Assembly (NCBI GenBank): GCA_030248135.1
Contig: JASANC010000803.1
Coordinates: 1-64,000, forward strand
Origin: Theristus sp. LFF4_11
Taxonomy: Eukaryota > Nematoda > Chromadorea > Monhysterida > Xyalidae
Length of the DNA stretch: 64,000 nucleotides
Direction of reading: 5' to 3'
Shown here: one piece after another, positions 1-12,343 of the stretch
Layout of the letters: every line of letters starts with the position of its first letter
Position numbering within the stretch: the stretch's first letter is position 1
Position numbers and translations under genes: made by a program
The notes under the pieces: model-generated
Databases searched by the model: none
Told to the model about the DNA's origin: nothing
What the model saw: only the letters and a program-made list of their open reading frames with translations

Positions 1-245
1 TGTGATTTTGGACTAAACTGAAGAGGACAATTGAAAAATATCTAGATAACTTCAAAGTTTTTACGCTTTTCAGCAAGCTTTTAAACAGCAAACGCGGCGC
101 AAAAATATGACTCTTATGTACTTGTATCCGTGTGTACCACATCAGAGACTTGAAAAGCGTTGTCGAGCCCAGTCTTTCACTGCTTACACAAGGCCATATT
201 CCTCCTTTTATATGCGTCTCCCGCATTTTTAGATAATCAAGTAAT
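1..245 (+). repeat. dispersed repeat, copy 1 of 3
   Basis: This stretch recurs at 36025-36500, where it is interrupted, and its right half (about 97-240) recurs inverted at 35486-35621. Read in reverse, the unit has a TATAAAAG box about 30 bases before a CAGTGAGAG stretch and then a hairpin (AGAGACTT pairing with AAGTCTCT), so it may carry a promoter, as an LTR or transposon end would. No gene is seen in it. Confidence 0.7.
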
Positions 246-588
246 TGTGGCAAATGTGAACTATTGTACAGCTGTATGCTGCACTCACTTGTACACACAC
301 ACAACGAGCCAAAGCTGACTTACGCGTTTACTATCGAGTTCAACATCAGACTCTGTAGTTGCACGTTTACCAGTTGAATGTTGCAGGTTTTTCAGCAGCG
401 ACTGCAGCCGCGCCCGTCTTGTGTTCGTGAGCCAGAATTGAAACGGACATTTTTGAATATAACAACCGTAGACGGTAATATGATGCAGTACGAGTTGTTG
501 CACGATCGCAATCGCCACCAAACGACCGATCCAAAGACACATGGCTGAATTGAATACATAATTTTGTTACGGTTCCATATGATTTGTG

Positions 589-827
589 TATGACTTATTT
601 TTTTAAACCTGTCCCAATGAAATGACGTCATGTGCCGCCAAACATGCGCTTGCCGTTCACTGCAAACCAGACTTCCAGTTTAGCCGATTTCTTCCCGCAA
701 ACAAATGATGAATATCGAATCAGTCAAATCAAACTGACATTTTAGTGCCTGTACGTTGACAATCGGGCGTTCTTAAAGCAAATGACGTCATTTTAGTCGG
801 GACACGTTTGAATAAATCCACAATATT
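589..827 (-). mobile_element. MITE family A, copy 1
   Basis: About 240 bp with imperfect terminal inverted repeats. One end reads TATTTTTTCAAACGTGTCCC and the other, inverted, ATTTATTCAAACGTGTCC; each is followed by the palindrome TGACGTCA. Four more copies lie at 17803-18030, 22433-22670, 54683-54924 and 63009-63245. No coding capacity. The superfamily is not assigned. Confidence 0.8.
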
Positions 828-1168
828 AGAGTTTCACATGGCATCATTACACATTTGTTCCTGACAAATCAGCCACTCGAAAAATTTGGATACAAAGTAA
901 TCGCTGGGACGTCAAACAGTGACAGCGTTTTAGGTTTTTTTGTCATCCAAATTTGTGCACCGCAATGGCAATGTACATGACTAGTTTAGTCGTTGCAATA
1001 AACCACAAACTATAAGACCCGCTCCTCTTATGGATTGAAAAACAAATTCAAATTGCTGAATTCAGAAATGTTGAAGTGCTTTAAAGGGGCATTGTATTCA
1101 CAAACGCAGACGGAGAAGCGAAAAGAATTTCACAATAAACAATACAAAAATAGGCGCCCATCCAAAAT

Positions 1169-1905
1169 ACAGGGTGTTTCGGAAGTAGTGGGTAGGTGTT
1201 TGACGCGTTATTTCTCGAGTTGTGTTGCACCATATTCAATGAAATTTTAGACAGTTATTCAAGAAAGTTCAACTTAGATTTGTGCAAAATTTCAAAGAAA
1301 TTCATTCACCTGCACACGGATGACTGAGCAAAACACACAAAAACATTGATTTCAGCACGAAACTGGGGCTCTTGTTTGGCACCGGGTGAAACAGTAGCTT
1401 GTATACGGTCGAATCGTTGCATGCATGAATACGAAATGTTTTTTATCCCATTTGCTTTTTGTTTTTTTACATATTTACGGGTTCTGGAACGTGCTAAACC
1501 AGCGTACATGCACGAGAAGGCGGCTTTGGCCGAGACGGATAGGTGCAAGCGATGCATTGAGGCTCATGGTGGCACTTTGAGAAATTTGATGAAGTTGACT
1601 ATTGTCGTTGTTCTTGATGTTTGCTGTTATCGCCACACATACTTTGAATGTTTTTTGAATGTTTGCATTGAGTGTTGTTCTTTGTTGTCCGGCGGTATCG
1701 CGTGATCTGGTATTTTTTGTCCATTATTAATTTTTTTGTGTTTTGCTCTGTCATTTGTGTGCAGGTAAATGAATTTCTCTGAAATTTTGCACAAATCTAA
1801 GCTGAACTTTTCTAAACAAGTGTCTAAAATTTCATTAAATATGGTTCAACAAGACTCGAGAAATAACGCGTCAAACACCTACCCACTACTTCTGAACCAC
1901 CCTGT
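1169..1905. mobile_element. Inverted-repeat element, about 740 bp
   Basis: The first about 150 bases, from ACAGGGTGTTTCGGAAGTAG, recur inverted at about 1762-1905, ending in CACCCTGT. Long terminal inverted repeats thus bracket about 440 bases of unique sequence. Open frames inside show no recognisable domain on either strand, so I treat it as a non-autonomous DNA transposon. Confidence 0.7.
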
Positions 1906-3407
1906 GGTTTTATTGACATCTTACGTAACTTCATTAGCGTATTTTCAGCACACAACAACAACAATCAAAGCTTTTATTAGCTGTCAGATTATGCAAATGA
2001 TGACGGTTTGTGTTAGAAATGACTCCAAAATATTGCAGCAGGAAAAGGTGACCAGGTTTGAAAAAAGCCATTGGTTTATACATGGTTTCGCAACCAAAAC
2101 CATTATCTTGGCATGGATGTAGATTGGGGAGAAAGTGAGAGACCAATTTGAATCGGCTTTCACGTTGATGAAAAAATGAAGAAAAACTCCTATTGCATTA
2201 AATTATGCAATTCATCTGTGCGTAAGAAAAACAGCAAACAACACTAAAAGTCAAAACAGCTCCAAGCAGAATGGCTAAGATCGAAACCAAGAATCTGTTT
2301 TCTCCTTTTCAAAAAGTCATGTTCGCACTCGTGCTCTGCAGCGAGATTGCAAAAACATCAGTTCCTTAAAATAGTCAGCACAACGTGCTGCCGTAAACTT
2401 GAACAAACATATGCGTTCGTCTTTGAAATCACAAAAACTGTGATTTCTTTCGGGAAACCAACGATTAATAGCACGGTTCAACCATGCAGATAAAAAAAGC
2501 GTCAAGGTTGCTAGCCAATTATGGCTGCTTACATCAAAAGCACAAAACAACTATAACCATACACTGTTGAGACTAACAACTCTGACCCACACTGTAACGC
2601 CCCGCGACGCGACCTGCGGGGGTGGATTCTGAAAAATTCGCCCATCATAAGCCATCACCTTAAAATTTGCTTTTTTGATTCTTCTGCATTTTATAAGATC
2701 AAGATCAAGATCAAGATCAAGTTTATTTGTAAGCCTCACGGCCAGTTCACATCAACACATTCACAAAACTTCCATTATGCAAAACAAAAACAATTGATTT
2801 CACAAAATGTCATAAATCACAAGCAAGTTTTGCCAATTAAAAATCCACGACATAAACACTCAAAGAAATGACAACATAAAAACTGTCACTTTGAGACTGC
2901 GCGAAACTCCCGATAAGTGTTTTTTTGCTTTTGATTCCCCCTGCGTAAACGCTGTACCAAATATGCTTTTTGTGATGTCCCTATATAGCCTGGCGTCGGA
3001 ATTTGGCAATGGAAAACTGCTTTCCTTCGTTTTCAAATTGAAACAAACTGTCTGTAAATAGTAGAAAAGAAACAGAAAAACTAAAAGCAGCTGTTTCCAA
3101 AAACAACAAGTTCATTTTCCGAAAAAGAACAATGACAAGGGCAACAACAACAGGGAAAGTTGCATTTTCAACAGTGAAACATACAGGACAATTTTTGACG
3201 TGTACTTGAATATTGAACCGTTCTTAGTTGTTTCATCTCATGGCCTACCGACTGACAAACATGTTCTAAGTTGCAACACAACGATTTCTGAAACGATATT
3301 TCAATTCAGTTAAGTCATTTCAACGCTAAAAATTGACTTTAGAAGTCATCCAAATCGAAAAACATGGAGTACGTCACTCAAAATGACCAAATAATGACAT
3401 GTACCTA
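1906..3407. other. Gene-free stretch
   Basis: AT-rich with no convincing exon. A short AAGATC tandem (2695-2720) is the only simple repeat noticed. Confidence 0.5.
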
Positions 3408-4480
3408 CAGTCTATCACGCTAATATATGCAACTCGCTGATTGGTCGGCTCCTCACGCTCCGCACCCTGGGAACGGGATTCAGAAAAAATCATGTTTTTT
3501 TGTTGTTCAGCGGTTTGTTTTTATTGTTTTCATGCCGAAAAAACATTCTAAATAAAAAACTACCAAATTCCAAAAATTTGCATTGGTCACAATGTCAAAA
3601 AAATGTCTTTTTTGGTTGATTGACTGCGACGACGTCGTCTATGGTTTTTGGTTTAGTTTTTGCCTTTAGGCATGAAAAGAGCGTGCCGCCGCTGGCCGCT
3701 ACTGTGTGTCCGAAGCACAGAGAAGAAGAACGCAGCAGGTGACAGTATTTATTGATAATGTGAACAATCTTTGAACAACAATGAATGGACATGGCGTACC
3801 CAATGAATCAATTGTTAAAAGCGGGATGAAAATCAATTTTTTACCAATTCAAACGTTTGGAATTTTGTAGTTTTTGATTTAGAATTTTTTCGGCATGAAA
3901 AAAAAATGAAAACAAACCGCTGAACAACAAAAAAACATGATATTTTCTGAATCCCGTTCCCAGGGGTGCGGAGCGTGAGGAGCCGACCAATCAGCGAGTT
4001 GCATATACCGTATTACCCCCAATAAACCCCCATGGGGGATTAATACGTCAGCGACTTTTAGGGGTGGGGGTTTATTGGTGGGGGGGATTATTGGTGGGGG
4101 GGGGGTTTATTTACAAAAAATTCTAGGGGTGGGGGTTTGTTGAAAAATGGCAAAAATACATTGCATGGCAGGCAAGAAAGTCGCAGAAACTTCTACTCTA
4201 CATAGAAATTTCCTTTTATAACAGCCTTTTGTAATGAAATTACTATTAACTCACCCATTTGGGGCCTTTGGTAGCACAATTTCATCATTTTCACTGCAAC
4301 CAGCCACTGAATTCGCTGGGTATGTGTTTCAAACAGGTCTCCAATAATCCCCCATGGGGGATTATTTGTGGGGGGGGGGGATTATTCGGAAACTGGTCGG
4401 GGAGGTGGGGGTTTATTGGTGGGGGGGATTAATGGTGGGGGGGTTTAATGGGGGTAATACGGTATTAGCGAGATAGACTG
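3408..4480. mobile_element. Long-TIR element with a nested insertion
   Basis: The left arm starts CAGTCTATCACGCTAATATA at 3408 and runs through ATGCAACTCGCTGATTGG to about 3590. It recurs inverted at about 3840-4480, ending in AGATAGACTG. The right arm is split by a second element at 4008-4462. Removing that element and one TA restores a right arm matching the left. No transposase is seen between the arms. Confidence 0.75.
4008..4462. mobile_element. TA-flanked G-rich MITE (nested)
   Basis: The element starts CCGTATTACCCCC and ends with its inverse GGGGGTAATACGG, and TA flanks both sides (4006-4007 and 4463-4464). The intact copy of the target at 3420-3432 shows that one TA was gained. A TA duplication is the hallmark of Tc1/mariner-type and some other cut-and-paste elements. 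The interior is a run of GGGGTGGGGGTTTATT-like motifs on one strand. Confidence 0.8.
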
Positions 4481-4643
4481 CACACAAGAAAGTTGGGATT
4501 TGGAAAAAATTAAAAAAATTAATGCCAAAAATCGAATTTTCAGAGCGAAGTATCGAAAAGAAAAATTTCGCTTTGCCTACATTACTAAACCAAAGCCAAG
4601 TTTACAGTCTGTTTTGTTGTTTAGTTCGGTTTCAATGAAGTCG

Positions 4644-4735
4644 TTGTAGGTTCCTAATCCTAAGCCCAATCCTAATCCTAATGAAGTCGTTGTAGGTTCC
4701 TAATCCTAAACCTAATCCTAATCCTAAGTGAAGCC
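4644..4735 (-). repeat. TTAGGA-type short tandem repeat
   Basis: Several CCTAAT/CCTAAG units form two blocks, each introduced by GTAGGTTCCTAATCC. One block with the same lead-in is at 62338-62370. It is telomere-like in form, but too short and too internal to be a telomere. Confidence 0.6.
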
Positions 4736-4924
4736 TTTTTAACAAAGTGAAAGTGCCTTGATTGACAGCTTTGTTGAAGGGGTGAAACATTGGGATCAGG
4801 GATCAGCTCCAGCTCCGGTTTAGCTTTGTAGTTTTACGAAAAATTTCTCACTTTTTTTAATTTGAAAAAGAAAATCCGGATTTAAAAAACAAAAAACAAA
4901 AAAATCCGTTCGGCTCATTTTCGA

Positions 4925-5765
4925 TTCGTGTTTTTCAAGTGAAACGCTGTTTTCAAGAGTCTGTGTTCGCGATATCTCCAATTCTGGGTCTCTTCATTCA
5001 TTTTTTGCTTGCTGATTTCGTGTTGTTCAGTACCGGTGTTATCGATTATGTTTTTGCTAGGTACTAGTAGTTGACCCGTGCCTACGGCCCGGGTAAGAAA
5101 TGTTTGCGATTTTGGCTAGGTATGGTTATACATCGTTTTGTTTCGATTGTTGTGCTTTTGTTCAGTTTGCTTTGGTTCGTCTTTTTGATGTGTAACTTTT
5201 GGTTTCAAGAATCATTTCTTGTGTTCGCGAGAAATCCGACTCTGCATCTATTCATTTTTGATTTTTGAGTTCGTTAAATTTGTGGTGTTCCGATCAGTTC
5301 AGGTTTTTTTCGTTTGACTTGGCTCGGTTTCTTTTTTGTTTCGATTGCTTCGTTTATTTCAGTGCGTTTCGGATCGTTTTTTTGTTATGTGACTTTACGT
5401 GTGACTGTTTTAAGGGTCCTTTGTGTGTTTACGATATGTCTGTTTCTGCGTCTCTTCAAAAAAAAAAGAAAAAAACGAAAAAAAGATGTGCCAAAAAAAA
5501 CTGAAAAAAACAAAAGAAAAAAAAACAAAATAAAATGATGAATGAAGAGACATCTCATAGATTTGTTTCTTTGGTTTTTTGTTTTTCATCATTGTGTTCA
5601 GCCGTCACAGGTGTCGTTGCTGTTCTTAATCTTGTGTCAGGATTCAGGAAACCATTCATTGAAGTTTTTTTGTTTGTTGATTGTTTCGGGTTCTTCAGTT
5701 TTCGGTTCTCGTTTTGTGTGTGAATTGAGTTTAGCTCTGCAATTGGTTTCATTTGCTCGTTAACG
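4925..5765 (+). repeat. Degenerate T-rich repeat block
   Basis: Degenerate units of roughly 190 bases share phrases such as TTTCGATT, GTTCAG and TCTCTTCATTCATT, with an A-rich low-complexity patch at 5458-5535. Long open frames here reflect the TTT/TTC-rich composition and show no domain. Confidence 0.45.
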
Positions 5766-5887
5766 GACCGAACAGCAGTAAAATACCTTGTTCTTACGCT
5801 TCAAATGTTAAGTAAACTGCTTGTCAACTCTTGGCTGCTTTGCCGATTTGTCGCCTCGAAGAAGCGCCACCGCGGCGCGTTGTCGAT

Positions 5888-6050
5888 AGGGTTGCTAAAA
5901 AAGCAAAAATTGTCATTTTTGGTTTTTTTTTTGAAGAAAAAACTTCTTTTTTTTAATTTTGAAAATCAAAGTTGTGCTAAATCAATCAGGGAGTCCGAGA
6001 AGAACCAACCACATTTGACGTGCAAGCGCCTCCCGAATTTACGGCCATGT
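5888..6050 (+). mobile_element. Fragment of the hAT-like family
   Basis: Phrases such as AATCAAAGTTGTGCTAAATC and GTGCAAGCGCCTCCCGAAT are shared with 60690-60820, the left part of a related element. It lies directly upstream of the MPP8-like start codon, so it could contribute promoter or 5' leader sequence. Confidence 0.55.
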
Positions 6051-6115
6051 ACAAGCCACTGAACCGCTGACGCTTAGCATCGGTTATAATTTACGCTGCA
6101 CACAAAAAAAACGCC

Positions 6116-6133
6116 ATGGACGAAGATTATGAC
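6116..6133 (+). CDS. MPP8-like exon 1: six-codon micro-exon
   Basis: ATG in good context (ACGCCATGG) encodes MDEDYD and is followed by a strong donor, GTGAGA. Joined in phase 0 to the next exon it gives EDYDVEKIVGV, the normal start of a chromodomain. Tyr5 occupies the place of the first aromatic-cage residue, which is why this start was chosen. The next exon has no suitable upstream Met in a chromodomain context. Confidence 0.75.
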
Positions 6134-9100
6134 GTGAGAGAGAAATCAAAGCTGAAAACTCTCGATTGTTTTTTTTGTAGACCAGGACTGACTATTTTTT
6201 GCTGAAATCGTTTCCGCGAACATGGAAATGCCAGTTGTCTGTGATTCACTGCAGTCAGTCCGAATGAATTTTATTGATTTTGTTCGCAACGTTTTGACTC
6301 TCAAAGACCGTGCGTGCGTGCACTGCTTCGGTCATTTTTCAGGGTACCAACAAAAAAAAGTACAACAAGCAACAGGCTAAACAAACACACATATCTGTTG
6401 CATTGCTGGTGAAATGAAACGTGCCGTTCGTGGTTTTTTTTCGTGACCTTGCAATTCACAGAAAACTGGAAGTCCGGGTGGAATGGAAAGTGCACGGTTT
6501 CAAAAAAAAACAGCAAAAATGCCAGAAGAGTCGAATTGCGAGAAAATGCATCAATTGCCCGTGTCCATGGGTCGTAGTTTGTCTGACTGAAAGTCGTTCA
6601 CCGTCCCGGAATCCCGAAAACTTTTCATTCCAGGTGGAGAAAATCGTTGGCGTTCGCGACGACGCCGCCGGCCACCGGAGACTGTACAAAGTACGATGGA
6701 GAGGATTCTCGGCGGATCAGGACACGTGGGAGCCGGAGGAGAATCTTGGCGAAGGCTGCGATCAAATGATACGATTGTATTACCAGGAACTACAGCAGAA
6801 AGGCGTGTGTTTTATGATCTCTCGTGTACAAGTCGCTGATTGGTTCTCTTGTAATTCTCCAGTAGACAAGTGCTGTCAAACTCAATGACATATCCAACTA
6901 GCTGATTGGTCGGTGTAGTGTATTTAGAGATGTCAAGAAAAAAAAAATTTCTATTTTTTTTCTTTTAAAAAAAAAAATTTTTTTTTTTTAAATTTTTTTT
7001 TTTAAAATGAAAGTTGTTCAGAATTTTTCAGGGAGTCCGAATATCACCATCTAAGGAGCCACCGACTTACCATATGACCCCCACTCATATGGGAGGAGGG
7101 TGAAAATTTCAGACTTGGTTTCGGCGACCCCATTTTCCCACCGACGACATCACGTCTCGTGTTTTGCCTCTCAATTCACCTCAAATAACATGGAAACAAG
7201 TTCCACAACAAACCGGTGTGATCACGCTGACGACACGAGGCGAAACAGCAACGAGCAACCAACGAAGTTACGCTTGCAGTGGCAGACAGTGCAATTTCCA
7301 CCTTTCGAGATCCTGAAAAACGATGCGTAAATGTGAGTTCTCTGCTTCTATCTCACCTTAGCGACATCGGAATTTGTTGAACTAGCCTTTGCGACGCTCA
7401 AGTACTTCAATGCGCGAGTCGATCATCACTCACCAAGGCTGAAAACAGTCGATAAATCAATCCAGAATACCACCTGCAGCGTTGAAGACTAAGTGACAAG
7501 GTAAAGTCAAAGAAAATTTTTGTTGAACTTTCGAAAAATTATGCCAAAAACGGCATTTTCAGGGCACATTAAAGAAAAAAATTCAAAAATTTTTAATAAA
7601 AAAAAAAAAAAAAATGCTCATTTTTTTTTTATTTATTTTTTTTTTTAATTAAAAAAAAAATTTTTTTTTGACCCTTACATCTCTAAGTGTATTCCGTGAC
7701 CCGTGATAGCTGTGGCGACGCTGAGTTTAGTTTACACAGAATGCATCAACCAATCAGCTAGTTGGATATGTTATTCAGTTATGAGAATGGTGATGCATGC
7801 ATTCGTGTGCGTATTTTTGCTGCGGTTACGGAGGCATCGCCAGCATCAGGTCTCTTCTTGCAACAGCAATGCATGCACACCACGGGTATGCGCATGCGCA
7901 CCAACCAATCAGCATGTCAATCAATCAGTCATATGCCGTGTCAATTTTCAAATAAATTTTATCGTCGTGCGGATCACGTTTCTCATTCAATGTCGAGTTA
8001 GATCGCGACTTTTTTTACACAGTCCCGTTTTCCTGTTCAGAATCGAACGTCGACACCTCTGTCGACTCGTCGCAACCGAACGAAACTGAATCGGATGATG
8101 TGAACACGAGCAAATCAACGGTGCCGCCGGATGAGCATGACGACGACGACGATGACGAGTTTGAGAACGACAGCGATCTCGGCGAGGACGAACAAATGCA
8201 GCAGCAGCACGAAGGTGCGGGGGTGTTTTGAGGAGTGCCTTTTTAACACGTGACATTTCAGTTTCTGCTCAGTTTTCTGCTCACCACATCACTCGTCAGT
8301 TTCATAAAACTCGACTCAACTAGTCGCCTCAAAAAAAATTTCCCCTCACTCCTCCACTCCTCAACTTGTAAACTCCTCACTTTTATAAACCTGGCCACTG
8401 GTCTCTCGGGGGATCGTGTGTTGTCATTCGGTATCATCGAATGTCAAAAAAGCTCCGAATAATCGAAATCAATTCCAATCCAGTTCCAAAAAAAACATTT
8501 CAGACGAGCAAGAATCCGAAGAAGCGTCGTCGAGTCGTTCGTCGAGCGCCGCAGCGGCGACGGGGGGCGGCAGCGGCGGACGGCGGCGTCGCTCCAGACG
8601 CTCGACAAAGTGGGTCGGCTGGGAGGAGACGGACGAAGAGCCGCGAGAGTTGTTGCGCGACAAATTCTGGCACGACATTCAGTTCGAGACGCTGGACAAG
8701 ACGCATCACGCGATTGATCAGGTTGACCTTGAGACCGGTTGCTGTGTTGTTGACCCGTTGTTCATTGTCCGGGGCCGGGACACTGCGTGAAGGGCTCGTA
8801 TCGTGTCCAGGACCAGGTTGGCCGTGGCGTTGAGGTCAATTCATGCATGACGTATACACTGGCGGCCAAAAGTAAGTGTTGGAACCGCTGCGCACGTGTG
8901 TGCTGCTATGTATTGCGCGCGTGTTGTATCAGCCGTACAAACGCTATTGTAAGAATTTATGGGCAATGTTGGGTCGAAAAGTGTCCCGTGAACCCAACGC
9001 CCTTAAATCTATCCGGCACGTCACGGCACGTCATGTATGACTGCGTCTATCAACGAGCACATGTTCTAGAGAAAACGTGCCGTGCCGGATTGCTGTTTTT

Positions 9101-12100
9101 TTGCTCGATGAATGAGACGTGACGTGCCGTGCCGGATAAATTTTGTGTGCATGAATTGGCCTTTAGCCATACGCTGCCCCCGTGCTCTCCAGAGGGCGCA
9201 GCGTCGCTGGGATGCTGGTGCACTGCAGATCAGCAATGCACTACATCCAAACAGTGACACTGCCAAGCGGCATTCATGAAACAGTATTTAGTGACGCGTA
9301 GCTGTGTTAAAAACATAGCTACGCGGTCGTGAAATACTGCTTCATGAATGGCCCTGTAAACAATCGCCGTTTATACGGAATGGCCGATTAAACATGGCAG
9401 CTTTTTTCAGGGTACAAGGAGCGCGCGAAATTTGAATGAAAGAAAAAAGACGTTCAGAAACCAAATTGTATGCTAAATTTGACGCGTTTTTTAGACTTAT
9501 GGATTCTTCGTGCTATTCTGTTCATTTTTGATCCCTTGAACACATGATTAGGAGTTATGTTGGCATTTTTGAAAAAGACAACTCCTAGTCTGCAACTGAT
9601 CTCGCCTTGACGGGCTGCCTTATTTATTCGGCCATACTGTACAGCCTACAGCATTTGAATCACGTCAAGTCGGTTGGCCATGCACAATCGCAAAGGCAGT
9701 TAGCCAGTTAGCTGATTGTCGGCGCGTGATTTAACAGAATGACTGTGTGCATTTTCCAATCTCAACAGTCACTTGTTTTTGTTTGTTTTTGTTCTGCAGC
9801 ACATTCGAACGCGGCGTCAAGCGGCGGAAGCGGCGATTGCGAAACTCGGCAACGACGGTGGTACAACTGCGTCGAGCGCAAGACGCGCCGCGGCCAGTGG
9901 CGGCACTATGAACAGAGGAGCGATGAAGTCGGCGCGAGGTGAGCGTGCGCAGTTCGTTCGTGCACATGAAGCTATACTGCAGTCGATCTGGCTAATGTAT
10001 ACAACCAGCTGATTGGTTGGTGTTGTATACACATGTGCAGTTGATGCAGGCATTGCTGTGAATTGTGAAAGGCGGATGGCGCCCGCACATAATGCACGCA
10101 TCAACTGCGCGTGTGTGCAACAAACCAATCAGCTATTTCTCTCAATCAGCAATTATTCAGCTATCGCAACAAATCAATCGGTTCACACAGCAGTTCTATA
10201 TCATATGTACCAACCAATCAACTATTACTATTCACATATCAGGTGTGATTAGCTGATTGGCTGGGTGACCACGTGATATCTGCATTCAGGCGCAGCTCCG
10301 CCGTTACAGCAATGCATGCACAGAAAAAAGAATGCATGCATGCATCACCAACCAATCAATCAGATAATTAGGTATGATACAGAAGTAGACCATCCGGGGA
10401 AGTGAAGCGCCATGAATGAATCACTTTTTAACGACATTGAAAATTTTCAGGCAAATCGCGCCCAGTGGTGGTTGCGAAACGAATGGCAACACGAAGAAGA
10501 CGGGGTCGACCGCCGGCAAATACGGCGGATTCACAAAACAGTCGCGCTGAATTGAGCGACAGTGAGCGGAAACATGAGGATGCGGACACTGCATCACCGT
10601 TGTCTGACAGCATCACATCCACCATTGAAGGCAGTTTGCTGTTTTGGAGCTTGTGTTGTTATACACACCACGACACGAAAGTAGTGCCAAAAATCACCAA
10701 AACTTGAGTGGCATTTATAAAGCAGTACCTGGTGACATGAAGCTGCTATGTTTTTAACATGGCTTTATGTCACTAAATAGCGCTTCATGAATGCCGCGTG
10801 ATGCTTATTTGCGTTAAACTGGCACGTGTCTAGCTTGAATATGGCAGGTTGATTTTGGCTGTGGTTCTATGGTGTAACCGGTCTACTGGGTGAATGGTTA
10901 CCTATCAATAAATCTTTCAAACGATTCAAATAATCCTATTTTTTTACTGCAGAAGTCGCCGAATCAGTGGCGCGTAACAGCGCCGGTGCCAGTAGTAGCA
11001 CGAAAAAACGACTGCGATCCAGCGCCGGCGGGGGCGTGGCTGACGGTGGGGGCGGAGCGCGCGCGAAACGTGGCCGCGGAGGGGGCGGGGCGAACGTGCG
11101 CGGCACGACCGCAAGGGGGCGGGGTCGCCCGCGACGGCAACCGCTGGCGCAACGGGAAGAGCAAGAACAGCAACAAGTGACGTACCCGTTCGTTGATGAA
11201 GAGAAACAGACGGATGAAACGAGAGAAACTGAGAATGTCGAGGTAGCAGAGAGGCCGGTGGAAAATGCGGAAGAAAAGACGACCAATACTGTGGCGGAGG
11301 TTTGACTTTGGAATTGACGCTGCTTTCTTTGTTTCACTCTGATCCATGGATCTCCACTTTAGCGTCTCGTTTACTTCTATCTATTCTATTTGCGCCAGGA
11401 AGTCGCAGAACCAAAAAGCGGTGATAATTATACTTTTCAAACAAAATTGCAGCCACCAACCGCAAACGTTGATCAAAAGCCGACGCCCGCAGAGTTAGCG
11501 AGCACCAGTTTAATCGGCGAAATAAGCAAACAGATAACGACGGCTGATTTGGCTAATAGCGAACAGCATTCGGATGTGCGAATAACGGTATCAACAACAA
11601 CAACAACAACAAAGACAACAAGCTCGACTGCAACGAAACCAACCGGCAATGCGGTGGAGGCGATTGCGAAACGTTTGAAGGATGAGGCGAAAATGGCCGT
11701 GCGTTTCTTTGACAATTTTTTTTTCAATTTTTTTCAGAAGTTGTTTGCCCTCCCCTTTATCATGACGAGCGGTTTGTTTTGCGGACTCGTTTAATCGAGC
11801 GCAGGTCAAACGAGAATGGCTTGTTGTTGTGAGTCTAGGTATCCTACGCCAAGCCTTTTTTGGCACATCATGATGTCTGATATTTGGCGTGACGGGTTTT
11901 TACCGCCCGCTTTCTTGTGGTCCGTCCAATCCACCGGTGTTTGGTGTTGCTGTTATATGCTTCGGGTGTCCATAACCGGATGGGAGGATAAAGGCGGAAA
12001 CACCATTTAGTTTTTCGTCCGTACGCACAAACGTCGTTCTAAATCCCGTGCGCAAACTAATCGTGTCCGTAATGCATTTAGATAGCACACACGACACGAT

Positions 12101-12295
12101 TTCTAAATCGCGTAGCCATTTTTTACGTGTCGTGTCCGTGCGTACGGACAAAAAACTAATTGCTAAACGCGGCTTAATCAAAAAAGTGGTATAAAACGTG
12201 TTCAAGTGGTTGGTTTTACGGGGAACACAATATTCTTCAGCCATCCCCGCTAGCGGCGAAGCAAAACAATAGCACACCACCAGCCAGAACTGACA

Positions 12296-12343
<48 letters not shown>

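Noticed and set aside
1346..1705. 119-codon frame inside the inverted-repeat element as a possible transposase
   Set aside because: No catalytic motif or helix-turn-helix is visible, and the element is too short to be autonomous.
4644..4735. A telomere end or fusion point
   Set aside because: Only a few units, internal, and flanked by a repeat that recurs elsewhere.
7100..7330. 76-codon frame inside the hAT-like element as an extra MPP8-like exon
   Set aside because: The sequence belongs to a dispersed element with a relative at 60690-61400.
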